Source: Patiria pectinifera (Eukaryota; Echinodermata; Asteroidea; Valvatida; Asterinidae). Taken from it: a stretch of 64,000 bases of DNA. The stretch's first letter is position 1. Every line of letters begins with the position of its first letter. Positions 23,484-34,568 of the stretch are shown piece by piece. A model generated the notes under the pieces. It ran no database searches. It was not told where the DNA came from and worked only from the letters and a program-made list of their open reading frames with translations. The position numbers and the translations under genes were made by a program. The stretch lies in NCBI GenBank assembly GCA_029964075.1, contig CM057141.1:10788001-10852000 (forward strand). The letters run 5' to 3'.

Positions 23484-23765
23484 ATGGCCGAAGACAAGGA
23501 CCCCAAGTCACTCTCGGGTGCCGAGATAGTGGAGGAGGCGGACCGTCTGTACAACGAACACCAGCCGCTGGAGCTGCACGCCTTCCTGATCCAGTACAAG
23601 GACTCCCGCAACGAGGAGGTGCTGTGGAGGCTGTGCAGGGCCATACGGGACGTGGCTCAGATGGAAATCACCAAGGCCGAACGCAAGAAAGAACTGACCT
23701 ACGAGGCATTTGAGTATGCCAAGAGATGCCTGGAGATCAACGACAAGAACTTTGCCTCGCATAAG
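23484..23765 (+). CDS. RMDN1: RMDN1 coding exon 1
   Basis: The exon encodes residues 1-94, from MAEDKDPKSL to the FASHK that ends at the donor AAG|gtaaat. It leaves in phase 0. It is clearly richer in G and C than its surroundings and has coding-like codon use. The acceptor-like tract ending at 23466 means the exon may really begin at 23467, reading T-K-D-S-T into the Met. Confidence 0.88.
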
Positions 23766-26700
23766 GTAAATGACCTCAAGTTGAGGTAGTGACCTGAAAT
23801 CCAATTGTAAGAAAGAAATGACCTTGAGTTGATTTGCATGGGGTAATGACATCATTGATTGGCAAAAGGCAATGACCTCAAGTGGATTTGCATCAGGTAA
23901 ATGACCTCGAGTTAATTTACACCAGGCAATGACCTCAAACCTGTAAATGGCATGGTTTTGTTGTTTGTCTCGTGTCACTTTTGTGCATGATTTGAGCGTT
24001 TCCAGGAATATTAGCTCAAATTTCTTCTTTAAAATTGGTCAAATATTAGCCACTTCACATTAGGGTTGTGCATTGGAACCGGTTACCTGAGTACCCGACT
24101 GTTAATGTCAGGAACTGGTTCTAGGTTAAAGGATCTCTTTACAAAGTACTATGTAGTTACTTCTCAGACAATGAAAAGGAAAGGTTTTGAAGTCATTTGC
24201 GGGGATTTTCAAAAGGAAAACTAGGCCACATGGGAAAACAAAACATATTTCAAATTCATGATGCTCGCAAAAGCTGCATTTTACACTGTAAAAGCTATAA
24301 AGCTATGTACACACTTGTATCTTGCTGTATTGATACGCCAATGCATTACAGTGCGGACCTTTATAAACAATATCAACAGCAACTTCCGAGATGTGAATTT
24401 TGGCATGTTTGGCGTTTCTTTAATGGGTACCTGGGTACCCATGTTGTTTTTTTTCAATCAGGTACCCGGTTCCTGTACTACCCGTAAATGCACAATCTTT
24501 TTCCACATCCTGTTCTTTATATTATTTTAATGTGCTCTTTTTCGACAAGCACAGGCACAGTTACATCTGAATTGGTTGCCATAGGCTGGCGCATTGAAAT
24601 TGAATATTCAAATATTCAATCAAGTCCAAGTTGGAATAATCAACTACTAGATTAGTTGAAAATACACAGCCATACTCAATTTTGGAGACCTTAACCCTCC
24701 TTCTGTCTGAACAGTCACAGACAGTCAAAAAAAATCCAATCCTCCCCCCTGCCATGCCTTGTACACAGGCCAGTCACCAACAGTCAAATCTATTTCAAGC
24801 AAGCACTGTGACTAGTTAAATTTTTATAACCGACATACAGATCCTTGTCATTTGATTGGTGGAACTCACATCACGTGACATTCATTATTGCCCCCATTCA
24901 CGCCGCGGCTCAAAAAGTGCTATCCGCTCATGGGGAATTGGAAATACTATTCAACAGCTAGGATCATTCTTGTTTCATTACACGGTATTTGTGTGCGAAT
25001 GCATGCTGGTGTGCGCGTTTAGCGTTGCGCGTAGCACGTATTGTTCCAAAGAGCCAGCGCTACAGCGTTGGATTCAAACATTTTCGTGAAGGGGTGGTTT
25101 GGAAGAGAGAAATACATTTTCCTCCAGTTTTGTATTGAAATAAAAGTTCAAATATATCAAATGACAAGGATCTATATGTCAGTTATATAAAACAAATATT
25201 GAGTGGCTTTAAATTGTGAAATGGGAGGAATATTATCGCTCGATAAAATCTGGACTTTTCCCGTTCACTCGGCTTCGCCTCGTGAAATGGAAAAGTCCAG
25301 ATTTTATCTTGCGATAATATTCCTCCCATTCCACGCTAAGCCACTCAATATTTGTATATCAGTAAACAGACAAAAGCAGGCAAGTGGTAGGCACAGCTGG
25401 CTTATCAATCACCTGCAGTCAAAGCATAGCCATATCAAGTTACATAAACAGTCACAGCCAGTCAAGCCTGCTCTATGTACATGTAGGCTCTGAGCTCTTA
25501 TCTGTTAAAAACAGTGAAGGCCAAAAAAAAAACACGTTTGGCGTCCCCGCCCACTTCCTTTTTGGAGGCCACCTCCTTTTTTTTCTTTTCTTTTTTTAAC
25601 AGAAAAATGATAAATTTTCAAACAGTGACCTCATTTTGGCATCTTATCTGTTGCATCTTACCCATATAAAGCTGGTATGTCATTTTGTGAGTCCAGTGGC
25701 GGCCATTTACCGTAAATTTCGGAATGTAAGCCGCAGCTTATATGTTGAATTTGCCCATGAAAATGTTTACTGCGGCTTATACCCAGGGCGGCTTATACGC
25801 CGAGCCTTGAAGAATAAAAATGACATTTACATGTGTATTTAATGTACTGGTATATTAGAGAGAAAAGATCTGTTGCTGAAATGAATTATCAATTAAGAAA
25901 GTCATTAACAAACCGAAAGCACGTCGAAAAGGTACCGAGCGGTAAAAAGCACGGCAGGCTGGTCGGCCATGCGTGAGTGAAAGCTCGTGGTCTCTTCGAC
26001 GCTGGTTTCGACCAGCCGTACGTGATACTAGTGCTGCATGCTGATCTGCATGCGCTGCATTCCTACGGTATCCCGGCCCCATGCAGACCAACTGTTTGTG
26101 GTAATAAAGGGGTGTAATTTGTGGTAATTAAGGGGTGTAACAAAAATTACCAATATTTCCACTGTTTAAAAAAACAACAACTGATACTTTTTTATAGAGT
26201 CCGAAATATGTCTTTATTCGATAATCAGTTGTTTAATGTCACAATATATTTTTTTCTAGAAATGTATTCAAGAAACGATGTAAAACTCAAAACAGGGGCT
26301 AAATCACCCCTTACGAAATTAATGGATTCGTCCATAAAAATTTCAGCATCGTGTTGACTGTTTTCAACGTTTTGTTGACTTGAATTTTTGACGTTACTAC
26401 TCATTAGTAATAACAACAATTTGATAAGTTTTGTTGTAAAAATGGACCTGTTTATTCTTAGGACAAAGCAAATCAGCATCTGTTGCCACAAAGCAAGATT
26501 TGTAGCGCCCCAGTCAGACGACACATGGTGGGTTGCATACTCTCTCAAGTACTGCAGGAAAATGTTGTCATTCGCCGGCGCAGGCTGCCAGGCCATGCGC
26601 TAACTTTTAAGGCCGCGGACCGGATGGGCAGCAATTCCCGGTGTTTATTTCTCATCATCAATTTCCATATTTGTTTGTAAGAGTATGGACTTTAAATGAT

Positions 26701-29700
26701 TTGATATAACTTTTGTGGCCCTTTTTATAGCTTCTGTAGTGTAAATGGAAATGGTTCAGAGCATTTTGACTAGAATTTGGAGGCCTTACAAAATTGAAAC
26801 TGCTGCGGCTTATATGCCGGTGTGGCTTATACGCCGACTTCAAATCTTAATTTGCAGATTTATACTTCGCGCGGCTAATATTCCGACAATTACGGTAGAC
26901 AAAAAAACTGGGGGCCATCTTGAAAAATGGCCCGGTCGGGCGGCCATTTTGGAGGGGGGGGGGAAAGGGCCTGCCGCTTCCTTTTTTTCCAAAAGGCAGG
27001 ACGCTAAACATTGGGTTTTTTTCCACTTGGCCTTATTAGTTGATTTTTACTGAAAGCACAACTTTGCATAGAATGTTTATTTGCATAGGAATTTGCTGCA
27101 ATTTCATGGAAACAAGATATGAGTGATTTACAGTGCAAAAAGTTGGTGTTTGCGGCACAAATATTACAATACCAACAGTGCGCTATTACTTAGAGAAATA
27201 TGACATTTGTAGAATAGCCAAATGGTACTTATTTTGCATTTTTGTATTCTTAGTGGTATGCTATATGCATCAGTGAAATTGGCGACTATGAAGGAACAAA
27301 GAAGAAAGTGTCCAATGCTTACATCATCAGGGATCATTTTCAGGTAAGAGTTCAGAAATGTCAATGTCATGACCTTTGACCTTCATGAATAATAACGGTT
27401 GAAGGACATACGCCGTTATGTTTCAATCTTGTCAAATTTCGTCCAAATTTTGTCAAATTTGGAAAATACGAGTACCTTATAAGAAAGTTTCAAACAATTA
27501 AATCCTGAATTAGGATTTTAATTCATTGTACCTTCATTTTTGGGGGTGCATTGGAATGCCCCTATAACGAACATTGCGGGATCCACAGAAATTGTTCGTA
27601 ATAGCAATCGTTCGGTATAGCGATTGTAAACTACCGGTGCTCCAGTACTCACTTTTCAATAATAAGCGCCCTTCAAAACCTCACCCTGCACGCCCTGGTA
27701 GTTACTGAAAGACGACTTTGAACACGTGCCAATTATTGAATAATGCCATTACACAGTTTTTGAACTTACTACCTACAACAATGGGTGGCTTTCCCCTTCT
27801 ATTCCTTGGCAAAATAATGGCCACTTGTCGGTGTAGTGTGAATTGAGGACTCTATGAAATACGGACTCATTGGTAGTATTGGGCAGGTCTAAATGAAGAT
27901 TGTGAATGTTCAACCAATAAAAGGGTAAAAGGGGCCAGATTTCATCGGAGTCCAAATTTCATGTAACACAAGAAAAGTGTTTAAAACCAGCCAGTCGGTG
28001 TTTTATCAACCGTTTAAAACCACCCACGTGACGGGCTCTCGACCAATAGGAATGGGTAAACTGTCTCAGGTTTATATGAATGTGTAATCAAACATACAGA
28101 TTTTGTTGAATTATCGTATTTTGAAAAATTTATTTTGCAGAAAGCCATTGAAATCAATCCAAAGGATGCTACTTGCTATCATCTCATGGGGCTATGGTGA
28201 GTCTACTAGGGATAAATCGTCATCGGCGCCACGAACTGACACTCACGCGCAAGTGGGAGTCAGTGTATGGAAACCACGTTATCAACAATTTCGGTTTCAC
28301 AAACTGACACCCGGTAGTGCGCACGCACATTGACACTGATGCAAAATAGGAAGATTTTCGTTTGAATGAACTGACACCCAAGCATGATGCGGCAATACAG
28401 AATGGACAAAAACAGTTTGAAAGGTTTGACACGACTTTAATTCATCCGTATACTTGTGTGCTTACACACAAATTTAATTAAAGAGCATTTCAATTGGTGA
28501 AATTAAGGTTAGTGTCAGTTCTTGCAACCAAAAATGTACGGGATGCACTCTAAAAGTGCTGCACTGTGGAGGATGCCAGTTTGTGATACCCAAAATAACC
28601 CGGTTCTGTAAATACGTGCGCAATTGAGTGTCAGTTCATGGTGCCGATGCCGAAATGATTGTGTTTCTCAATCTGTTGAATTTTCTGTTTCTTCCAAGGA
28701 ATGATTAACCCTCTGGCATTGCTGCCTCTGCAGGTGTTTCACGTTTGCCGACATGGCCTGGTACCAGCGCAAGATTGCAGCTGCCATTTTTGGCAGTCCG
28801 CCAACCTCAACCTACCAAGAGGTAAATACTTGGATATTTGTTTGTTTGTTTGTTTGTTTGTTTGTTTTTCGTTCTTTTTTTCACCGACTGTTACTTGTGA
28901 GCTGGGCAGTGCAGTCATATAGGATTACCCCGTAATGCACATGAATTGCCTATACAGGGCGAGAAAAAAAAAAACGCACCCAAATGGCAGGACCAATTTT
29001 TGAATGAAGTTTTGCCTGTAGCACTTTCAAAATCTAGGATAAGAAAGCCCAATCAATGAGCTTTCTTTTAGTACAAGAATCGTTCAAATCACTCATGTAC
29101 TTTTCAAGCTACGGAATTTTGAATGCAACCACCGTTTTAAAGTTCTGTCCAAGGATCACAAAAAAGGGACGTGTTCTTTCAGCAAAACAAAAACAATTCA
29201 CATGCATCCCTATGAGCGTTGTTTTCGTTTTGCTGAAAGAACACTTTCAGGGGGCGCGCTATATGTTAGGGGCGCTATTTGCAGTCATACATTTCTTTAT
29301 GCTAGGGGCGGTATTTGCAGATGAACATGTAATTTATGTATGGATAACAGCTTTTAGGCCATTTCTAACACATTAACACTAACAGCTAAAATACTGGCTC
29401 ACATTTTTTTTAATACATCAGTGACCAGGGACTCTGAGGCAGTTTGGCCTTGAGACTTTTGATCTGATGGATTGCTACAAATAATGAGCAGGCTTGTCAG
29501 TTAGACAAGTGTTGCATGTTACTGCTTTTGGCAGAGTTTCTGGCCAAAATATACCCTGGAGGGTAAGGGTAGTTCCACTTGTTTGTCTTTTTTATTATTT
29601 TTTCCTTTTTTTTTAAGCATGGCGGCAACTTTTGAAGCTTGGCGGGTGCCTCAGAAAGCATGGCGGGTGCCTCAGAAAGCATGGTGGGGCACCAGGTTAT

Positions 29701-32700
29701 TTTTACAGGTTGGAGAACAGTGGTTGTGCACTTCCAAGACATCATGCGTTCTTTCCAAAATGCGCCCGCGTCTAGCAACGCGTGTTCTTTTTGCCCCGTG
29801 AACAAGATGGCGCACATTACCGTGAAACACCTTATTAAATTCCACTTGTGCATCAAGATTCTGACATGATCAAGTTCTCATGTTTGGAGAGATTTAAGCA
29901 TGACTCATCCGTTACTTTTTAATTTGCATATCTCAGGTCGTTCCAGTTCACTGGAATCTCTTGTTTAAACAATTTGTCTTGTTTGCTACTTTTGTTTTAT
30001 TGTCTTGATTTGTAGGTTTTGTTTTAGAAACGATTGAAAATCTTTGAATGAATAAGTCTAGTTAATTTTCTTTCTTTAAATTTGTATAATTTCTGTGTCG
30101 TTTTCTGTATTCTGGACAGCAATCATGTGACATAATATGTTTTAGTTTTTAATTGTTTTCAATTGTTGCCCGCAGGCACTTGACTATTTCAAGAAAGCTG
30201 AAGAGAGTGAGTAATCTTTCTTAAAACCCAAATGGAAAAATGAGACCTTATTTTTCATTCAACCCCCATGCAGAATCAAGGATGCTTGCACACCTATTTA
30301 TTTAACAAAGCAGCACTTAGGCCAAAAAAAAAGCTCCGGTTTCTGGTATGCGCGCGCGTCGCCTTAGCCCTACGTAGCCGTAGCGCGTCGGCAAAATTAA
30401 AAAAAAAAAAATTTCAGTGTAAGATGATGTCTCAAAACCGCCAAATCCGCTGAGTGTTTTGAGATGTGGCTTCTCTGTGCTCCCATATATTTTGCACAGA
30501 ATAGTCGGGCACCACTTGGAGACGGTGTGGTATTTTTGTGATTGTGTGTGTGGAAACCAGACGTGTGTGTGTGGAAGCGATGGTCGTGTATCTGGAACCT
30601 GTAAATGCTTTTTTATTAGCGCAATGTGTAGGGAGCAGACTGTAATGACCAGCCTGGCAGCACAGGCACAATGTCGATGTCGCTGTATGGTCTGACGTTA
30701 CCATTTCACTGATTTTTCTTGACTATCCAAATTTCCTGAAGAAAATGTTTGTGTCAGTGCAGAATTTTTTTTTTTACCGGACTTTTTTGCTTCAAATGTC
30801 GGCTGATGACTGCAAATGGTGTCCAACTAAACTTAGTGCAAATATATGGGAGTCCAGAGAGGCCACATAAAGCTTATTCTCGATCATAACCCCATCTAAA
30901 AACACGTTAAAATTGTGCAGCAGCAGGATTCCAGTCAAACCAGTGAGTTTGGCGGTTTTGAGACATCATCTTTCATTGAAAAAAAAACGTTTTCATTTTG
31001 CCGACGCGCATGGCTACGGCGACGCCACGCATACCAGAAACCGGAGACTTTTTGGGGGGGGCCTTATGGCCTTACTGAGGTCACCTGAAGCTCCACCTTT
31101 CAGGATATTTTTGAGAGTTTTAAGGGGATTGAAGGGTCATCTGCATCATCAGCCGACATTTGAAGAAGAAAAAAGCCGCAACATGATAATGGTTTATGAC
31201 ATGTAGTTGAATTTAGCCACATGTGTTCCCTGCGATGCAGACACAGCAGGTTATTTGGAGCATGCGCACTCATAAAATGTTAAACCCACAGCTCAAATTG
31301 AATTGAATTCAGCACGGCAATGGCATGGCGTTCAGAACAAGGCCATGCCACTGCCGTTCTGAACGACAATAGCATTGGAAAGTCAAGCCAAAATAAATGT
31401 CTTGGTTAACTTTGTAACGGGTAGGTCAACTCGAGGTTAATGAACAGGAATGTTTAGAGCTTGATGAAATTTCACTTACTGTGAAATTTGAGGTAAAACG
31501 TTTACTCTAGCAAGGCAAAAGAGGCAAAAAATCAAAGTGCGCCATGTTAGGGGAAAAATGTTGGGGGAAAACAATAATACAGTAAACTCCGGCTAAGTCG
31601 GCACTCTCGGGACCCTAGAATTTGTGACGACTTACGCGAGTGCGGACATCTGCTGTAAGTTGTCATTTTGCCGACTTACATGAATGGCCTATATGCACAC
31701 ATGATTCACGGGCCATGCCAAAACACTTTCCACTCAACATTTCTTGCCAACGGCAGTACAGGAAGTCGATGCCAATGCATGATTTTTTGAATGCCGACTT
31801 ACACAGAGGATTTCGTTAGGCTTTTTATGGAATGGGGACCGAGAGTAACACGACGACTTCAGCGAAATAGTGACTTATAAAGGCCGACTTAGAAATTAAA
31901 AATTCAATGGAAATGCATTACAGACAATCGGGACTTTAGTCAGACGGCCGACTTGAGCAATTCGACGAGTTGTACGATGTCGACTTGGCTGGAGTTTACT
32001 GTATACTTATTACCAATTTGTTTTTCCTCATTTTCTTTTTGCTTATCAGTCAGTCCTGGTTTCTACAGCAAGAACCTACTGATGCTGGGCACAACGTACC
32101 TTAAAATGGGAAACAAGGAAGACGCCATAACCTACATGACCAAAGCCCAGAAATACGACGTCAAGAAAGACGAAGATAAAGAGGTCCGTTGATGTTTAAT
32201 GCATTTATTTATTTATATATTTGAATTTTTTTCGGTAACGTAGCAAAGGATTCTTCAAAAGTGCACTGGCACTGTAGCTTGGAAGCCTGAACAGGACGGT
32301 CATGGAAAAAAACTGGAAAATCCTGGAAAATCCTGGAAAATCGTGGAATTGAAAGCTTTCATGGGAAAAACCATGGAATGTTGTTTTACAAGGAGTCACA
32401 GAAATTTGGTTTCATAGACAAAAGTCATGGAAAGTTGTAATTCCAAGGAAAAGGGCATGGAAAAGTCATGGAATCCTGCTTAACCCACACATGATGTTGT
32501 GTAATATTATTTGCTATGGGCTCTGTGCACAAGTACCCCTTCAACGACCAGAAAAGGAGAGTTGGGGGGGGGACCTATCCCCTGTCCCCACCACTCCACT
32601 GCAGATTTGGAAGTTATTGGGGTGTTGGGCGGGTCTGGGAGACCATCGCAAAGTCGCAACGAGCCGTTGACGCGTGACGCTCACGCCGAATGGCGCGCTG

Positions 32701-34531
32701 GCGACGCTAGCTATAGCTTTAGCACATTCAGAAGTCGAGGAAGTGCGTGCGTGCTTGAACCAGTACACCAGTACAGTACAGTATGTGTGTGCTGTGTCCC
32801 ACCTCGCAAGTCTCAAAGTGGTAAAAAGCAGCAAAAGTGCACAGAGCACATAGGGCAGTCTTCCAATCTGCATTCCAGGTTACTTGACTCTCTCTTCGTG
32901 CACGTATGCTCTGTACTTGTTGCATGTTCAATAATAATTAATAATAATTTCTACATTTAAATCGCGCAAATTCAATAAGAATGTGATTCAATGCACATCA
33001 CAATTATTATCCCTGTTCATCAGGAATGAGACCCTGCAGCAGCTCGAGATCCGTGCAACTTGGTCTCTACCTTCACAGGTACCCATTTATACTCCGATCC
33101 CTGATGGAGAGAGGCAATCGTAGTAAAGTGCGTTGCCCAAGCGCACAAGCACTATATTCCCCGTCAGGATTTGAACCCATGTACCACAGCACAGCACAGG
33201 AGTCGAACACCGTAACCACGAGTCAAACACTGTAACCATTGGACCACAGCACCCCACAATGCACCATTGGGATGCTGTTGTGGTGCTAATAGTGAATCAT
33301 GTGTCAAACTGGAAGCATAGCTGCCAACTATTACGATTTTTTCGTAATTATTACGAATTGTTTGTTAAATTACGAAAATACGATTTGCCACTAAAAAATT
33401 ACGAATTTCCCATTTTCTCCCTAATAAAAAAAAATACTTGTAAAGTATCGTTTTTGACCGAAAACTTCTGACGAAATGTTGCGATAATGGATGAACTGGT
33501 GACAAGTCTAATAAGCAATGCAGTCAAGCACCTGATAGACATCAATGCAGTGTGCGCAGTGGAGTATTTGAGGACCAGACTAAACATATTTTTAAATGGT
33601 GTGCCATTTGTGTGCATCTTGTGGAGGTGTGGTTGGGTGTGTGTACTGTATGTGTGAGTACTTTTCAATGACGATTGTGAGCACATTTGGTCGCTTATTG
33701 CCGGGATGAGACTCATCAGTGCGAGATTTTAATCATGGAATTACATAAGAGTATGGTTGGAATAATTGGTAATAGAGTTTGAGTTTATCACAACGTCCAG
33801 AAAAGATAAATCAGCATGCGTTTGCAAGGTATGTTGGCGGGATATTTCTATTGCATACGGTCATGACGGTGGCCCAAAATCATTGTGCGTAAAAACACGA
33901 TACGAACTCGAAACTCAACATCGATAGCATGCATCTCAAAAAAAAAAAAAATGCACACAGGTTATTATTGTTTTTGTTTATTTGACTTCAACAAACAAAT
34001 ACAGACAGTAAAACAAAATGAATTTTTCTTTTTTTTTCTTTTGGTCTACAGTACATTATTATTCACAAGAATGGTATGCACATGTAAACCATGTACCTGC
34101 ACTCGATGTTGGTAAAGCTGGTACATACACTTTTGATAATAGGAGCAGTTGAAAATGACCGCGCAGGTTGATTACTAATTTGGATTTTGAAAAGTTGGCA
34201 GCTATGTGGAAGGTGGGAAGGTAGTGGCATCCCTTGCCTCAATGTGATGACTGGCCAGTGTGTTGTAAGTAGGCTCCCAAGATGGCAAAACAGTGCAGGG
34301 AGTGGTCACAGGAAGTCCTCATTTCGTCCAGACCTTTTGTGTTGGACATAAAAAAGCAGAAAACTCCTTAATATTCTGATATTAAAGAAAATAACCAGTT
34401 TCAGTTCTTGAATTTAATTTTGACAAAAACAATGTATCATTTTTCCTCTCCTTGGTTTTTGTGTGTGTGTTTGCATACAGGTCGTGAAAAAAGCGACGGA
34501 TCATCTAAAGACCTTGGGAGTAAAAGTGTAG
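23484..34531 (+). CDS. RMDN1: RMDN1-like protein (regulator of microtubule dynamics 1), 7 coding exons
   Basis: Joining 23484-23765, 27254-27343, 28141-28196, 28734-28821, 30176-30206, 32050-32183 and 34481-34531 gives one open frame of 243 residues with GT-AG borders throughout. The family is a TPR-like helical-repeat protein linked to microtubules (C. elegans RMD-1), and vertebrate RMDN1 is associated with mitochondria. Recognisable family signatures are LLWRL-type text (here VLWRLCRAIRDVAQ, about residues 48-61), FASHKWYAICISEIGDYEG across the exon 1/2 junction, INPKDATCYHLMGLWCFTFA across exons 3/4, and FYSKNLLMLGTTYLK in exon 6. Vertebrate RMDN1 is about 314 residues and has an N-terminal mitochondrial/hydrophobic stretch that is missing here. 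A good acceptor (ttttgctcag, ending 23466) lies just upstream and the frame stays open back to it, so a further 5' exon is possible and the Met at 23484 may be internal. RMDN2 and RMDN3 fit less well. Confidence 0.9.
23764..23940 (+). repeat. degenerate tandem repeat that includes the RMDN1 exon 1 donor
   Basis: About five imperfect units of roughly 35 bases carry (G)GTAAATGACCTCAAGTTGAT or close variants. The first unit overlaps the true donor AAG|gtaaatgacctc, and another (at 23895) recreates AGgtaaatgacctc. This gives decoy splice donors within 200 bases. Confidence 0.7.
24823..25190. mobile_element. inverted-repeat element in RMDN1 intron 1
   Basis: TATAACCGACATACAGATCC and TTGTCATTTGAT at the left pair with ATCAAATGACAAGGATCTAT and GTCAGTTATA at the right. 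The interior is unique, with no coding content. Confidence 0.65.
25193..25354. mobile_element. foldback hairpin next to the preceding element
   Basis: CAAATATTGAGTGGCTT..AATGGGAGGAATATTATCGC pairs with its complement over about 70 bases, closing on CTCGGCTTCGCCTCG. It directly follows the 24823-25190 element, as a similar module follows the 14.4 kb foldback. Confidence 0.85.
25519..27032. mobile_element. Harbinger-like MITE with another element nested in it
   Basis: The left end GGCCAAAAAAAAAACACG and right end TTTTTTTCCACTTGGCC (followed by TTA) match the GGCC family, as do the GCCCACTTCCTTTTTGGAGG and TGCCGCTTCCTTTTTTTCC blocks. The middle, 25710-26895, is a separate insertion. Confidence 0.75.
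25710..26895. mobile_element. nested DNA element with (TA)CCGTAAATTTCGG ends
   Basis: It starts CCGTAAATTTCGGAATGTAA and ends with the complement-like text of CCGACAATTACGG, and TA stands at each border. Near each end GCGGCTTATA(C/T) is repeated (GCGGCTTATACCCAGGGCGG against CTGCGGCTTATATGCCGG). At 1186 bases with no transposase frame it is non-autonomous. Confidence 0.75.
27254..27343 (+). CDS. RMDN1: RMDN1 coding exon 2
   Basis: This 30-codon exon is bounded by ttcttag and CAG|gtaagag, phase 0 at both ends. It encodes WYAICISEIGDYEGTKKKVS and then NAYIIRDHFQ, one of the most conserved parts of RMDN1. Confidence 0.9.
27830..28080 (+). repeat. single arm of the 14.4 kb foldback family, in RMDN1 intron 2
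   Basis: GTGTGAATTGAGGACT, GTTCAACCAATAAAAGG, GTCCAAATTTCATGT and CGACCAATAGGAATGGGTAA are in the same order as in the left arm at 14437-14800. It ends about 60 bases before exon 3. Confidence 0.8.
28141..28196 (+). CDS. RMDN1: RMDN1 coding exon 3
   Basis: This 56-base exon lies between ttttgcag and TATG|gtgagt. It encodes KAIEINPKDATCYHLMGL plus two bases of the following Trp codon, which the next exon completes. A foldback-repeat arm ends about 60 bases before its acceptor. Confidence 0.9.
28734..28821 (+). CDS. RMDN1: RMDN1 coding exon 4
   Basis: This 88-base exon follows ctctgcag and ends GAG|gtaaat. With the two bases from exon 3 it reads WCFTFADMAWYQRKIAAAIF and then GSPPTSTYQE, matching the RMDN family segment before its last helices. 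A (TTTG)n tract sits in the intron just after the donor. Confidence 0.9.
28955..29240 (+). mobile_element. Tc1/mariner-type MITE copy (CAGGGCGAG end)
   Basis: It begins TA-CAGGGCGAGAAAAAAAA. The body (ATCTAGGATAAGAAAGCCCA, TTCAAATCACTCATGTACTT) is repeated at 35651-35845. The opposite end is not clear. Confidence 0.65.
29424..29567 (+). repeat. dispersed repeat, copy 1 (RMDN1 intron 4)
   Basis: GACTCTGAGGCAGTTTGG, TGATCTGATGGAT, AAGTGTTGCATGTT and GCAGAGTTTCTGGCCAA recur in order at 47338-47478 in MPPE1 intron 6. Identity of the repeat family is unknown. Confidence 0.75.
30176..30206 (+). CDS. RMDN1: RMDN1 coding exon 5 (31 bases)
   Basis: This micro-exon follows gcccgcag and encodes ALDYFKKAEE plus one base. 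Two donors are possible: gtgagt at 30207 and gtaatc at 30211. The first keeps the frame into exon 6 (reading I-S-P-G-F-Y-S), so I chose it. Confidence 0.85.
30320..31063. mobile_element. 744-bp inverted-repeat element with TTA target duplication (RMDN1 intron 5)
   Basis: The left GGCCAAAAAAAAAGCTCCGG and right CCGGAGACTTTTTGGGGGGG-GCC are flanked by TTA on both sides. Subterminal pairing continues (TTTCTGGTATGCG with its complement, GTAGCC/GGCTAC, CGTCGGCAAAA). The TTA duplication and GG ends suggest PIF/Harbinger. A diverged copy lies at 34569-35234. Confidence 0.85.
31580..32001. mobile_element. pogo/Tigger-type (Tc1/mariner) MITE before RMDN1 exon 6
   Basis: TA-CAGTAAACTCCGGCTAAGTC at the left and GACTTGGCTGGAGTTTACTG-TA at the right are inverted, with TA at both borders. 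Repeated CCGACTTA text lies inside. TA duplication and CAGTA-type ends are typical of this superfamily. Confidence 0.85.
32050..32183 (+). CDS. RMDN1: RMDN1 coding exon 6
   Basis: This 134-base exon follows gcttatcag and ends GAG|gtccgt. It encodes SPGFYSKNLLMLGTTYLKMG, then NKEDAITYMTKAQKYD and a lysine/glutamate-rich tail. The acceptor lies only about 50 bases after the end of a Tc1/mariner-type MITE (31580-32001). Confidence 0.9.
32518..32570 (-). repeat. end of the GGGCTCTGTGC MITE family
   Basis: GGGCTCTGTGCACAAGTACC followed by CTTCAACGACC and GGAGAGTTGGGG is the complement of the window-start copy (53-105). The rest of the element was not delimited. Confidence 0.55.
33005..33262 (-). 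mobile_element. tRNA-derived SINE, minus strand, RMDN1 intron 6
   Basis: On the minus strand the head gives GGTCCAATGGTTACAGTGTT (A box) and, after a small internal duplication (two GTTCGACTC/GTTTGACTC units), GGGTTCAAATCC (B box, 33178-33167). The body reads TGCGCTTGGGCAACGCACTT and a (T)ACCCATTTATACTCC-like block at 33080. Confidence 0.8.
34481..34531 (+). CDS. RMDN1: RMDN1 last coding exon and stop
   Basis: After the acceptor gcatacag the exon reads VVKKATDHLKTLGVKV and then TAG at 34529-34531. It has the length and amphipathic character of the RMDN1 C-terminus. Little of it is strictly conserved, so it rests mainly on phase, the acceptor and its position. Confidence 0.8.
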   Translation, partial: VVKKATDHLKTLGVKV

Positions 34532-34568
34532 GCCAGCGATTGAAGGAAATATGACAATATCTTTAGAA

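Noticed and set aside
26225-26596. 123-codon minus-strand frame as a transposase
   Set aside because: It shows no transposase motif, is rich in Asn, Ser and Leu as expected of AT-rich DNA, and lies in a non-autonomous element.
32511-32960. 149-codon plus-strand frame in RMDN1 intron 6
   Set aside because: It starts in a MITE end and has no recognisable domain or splice borders.
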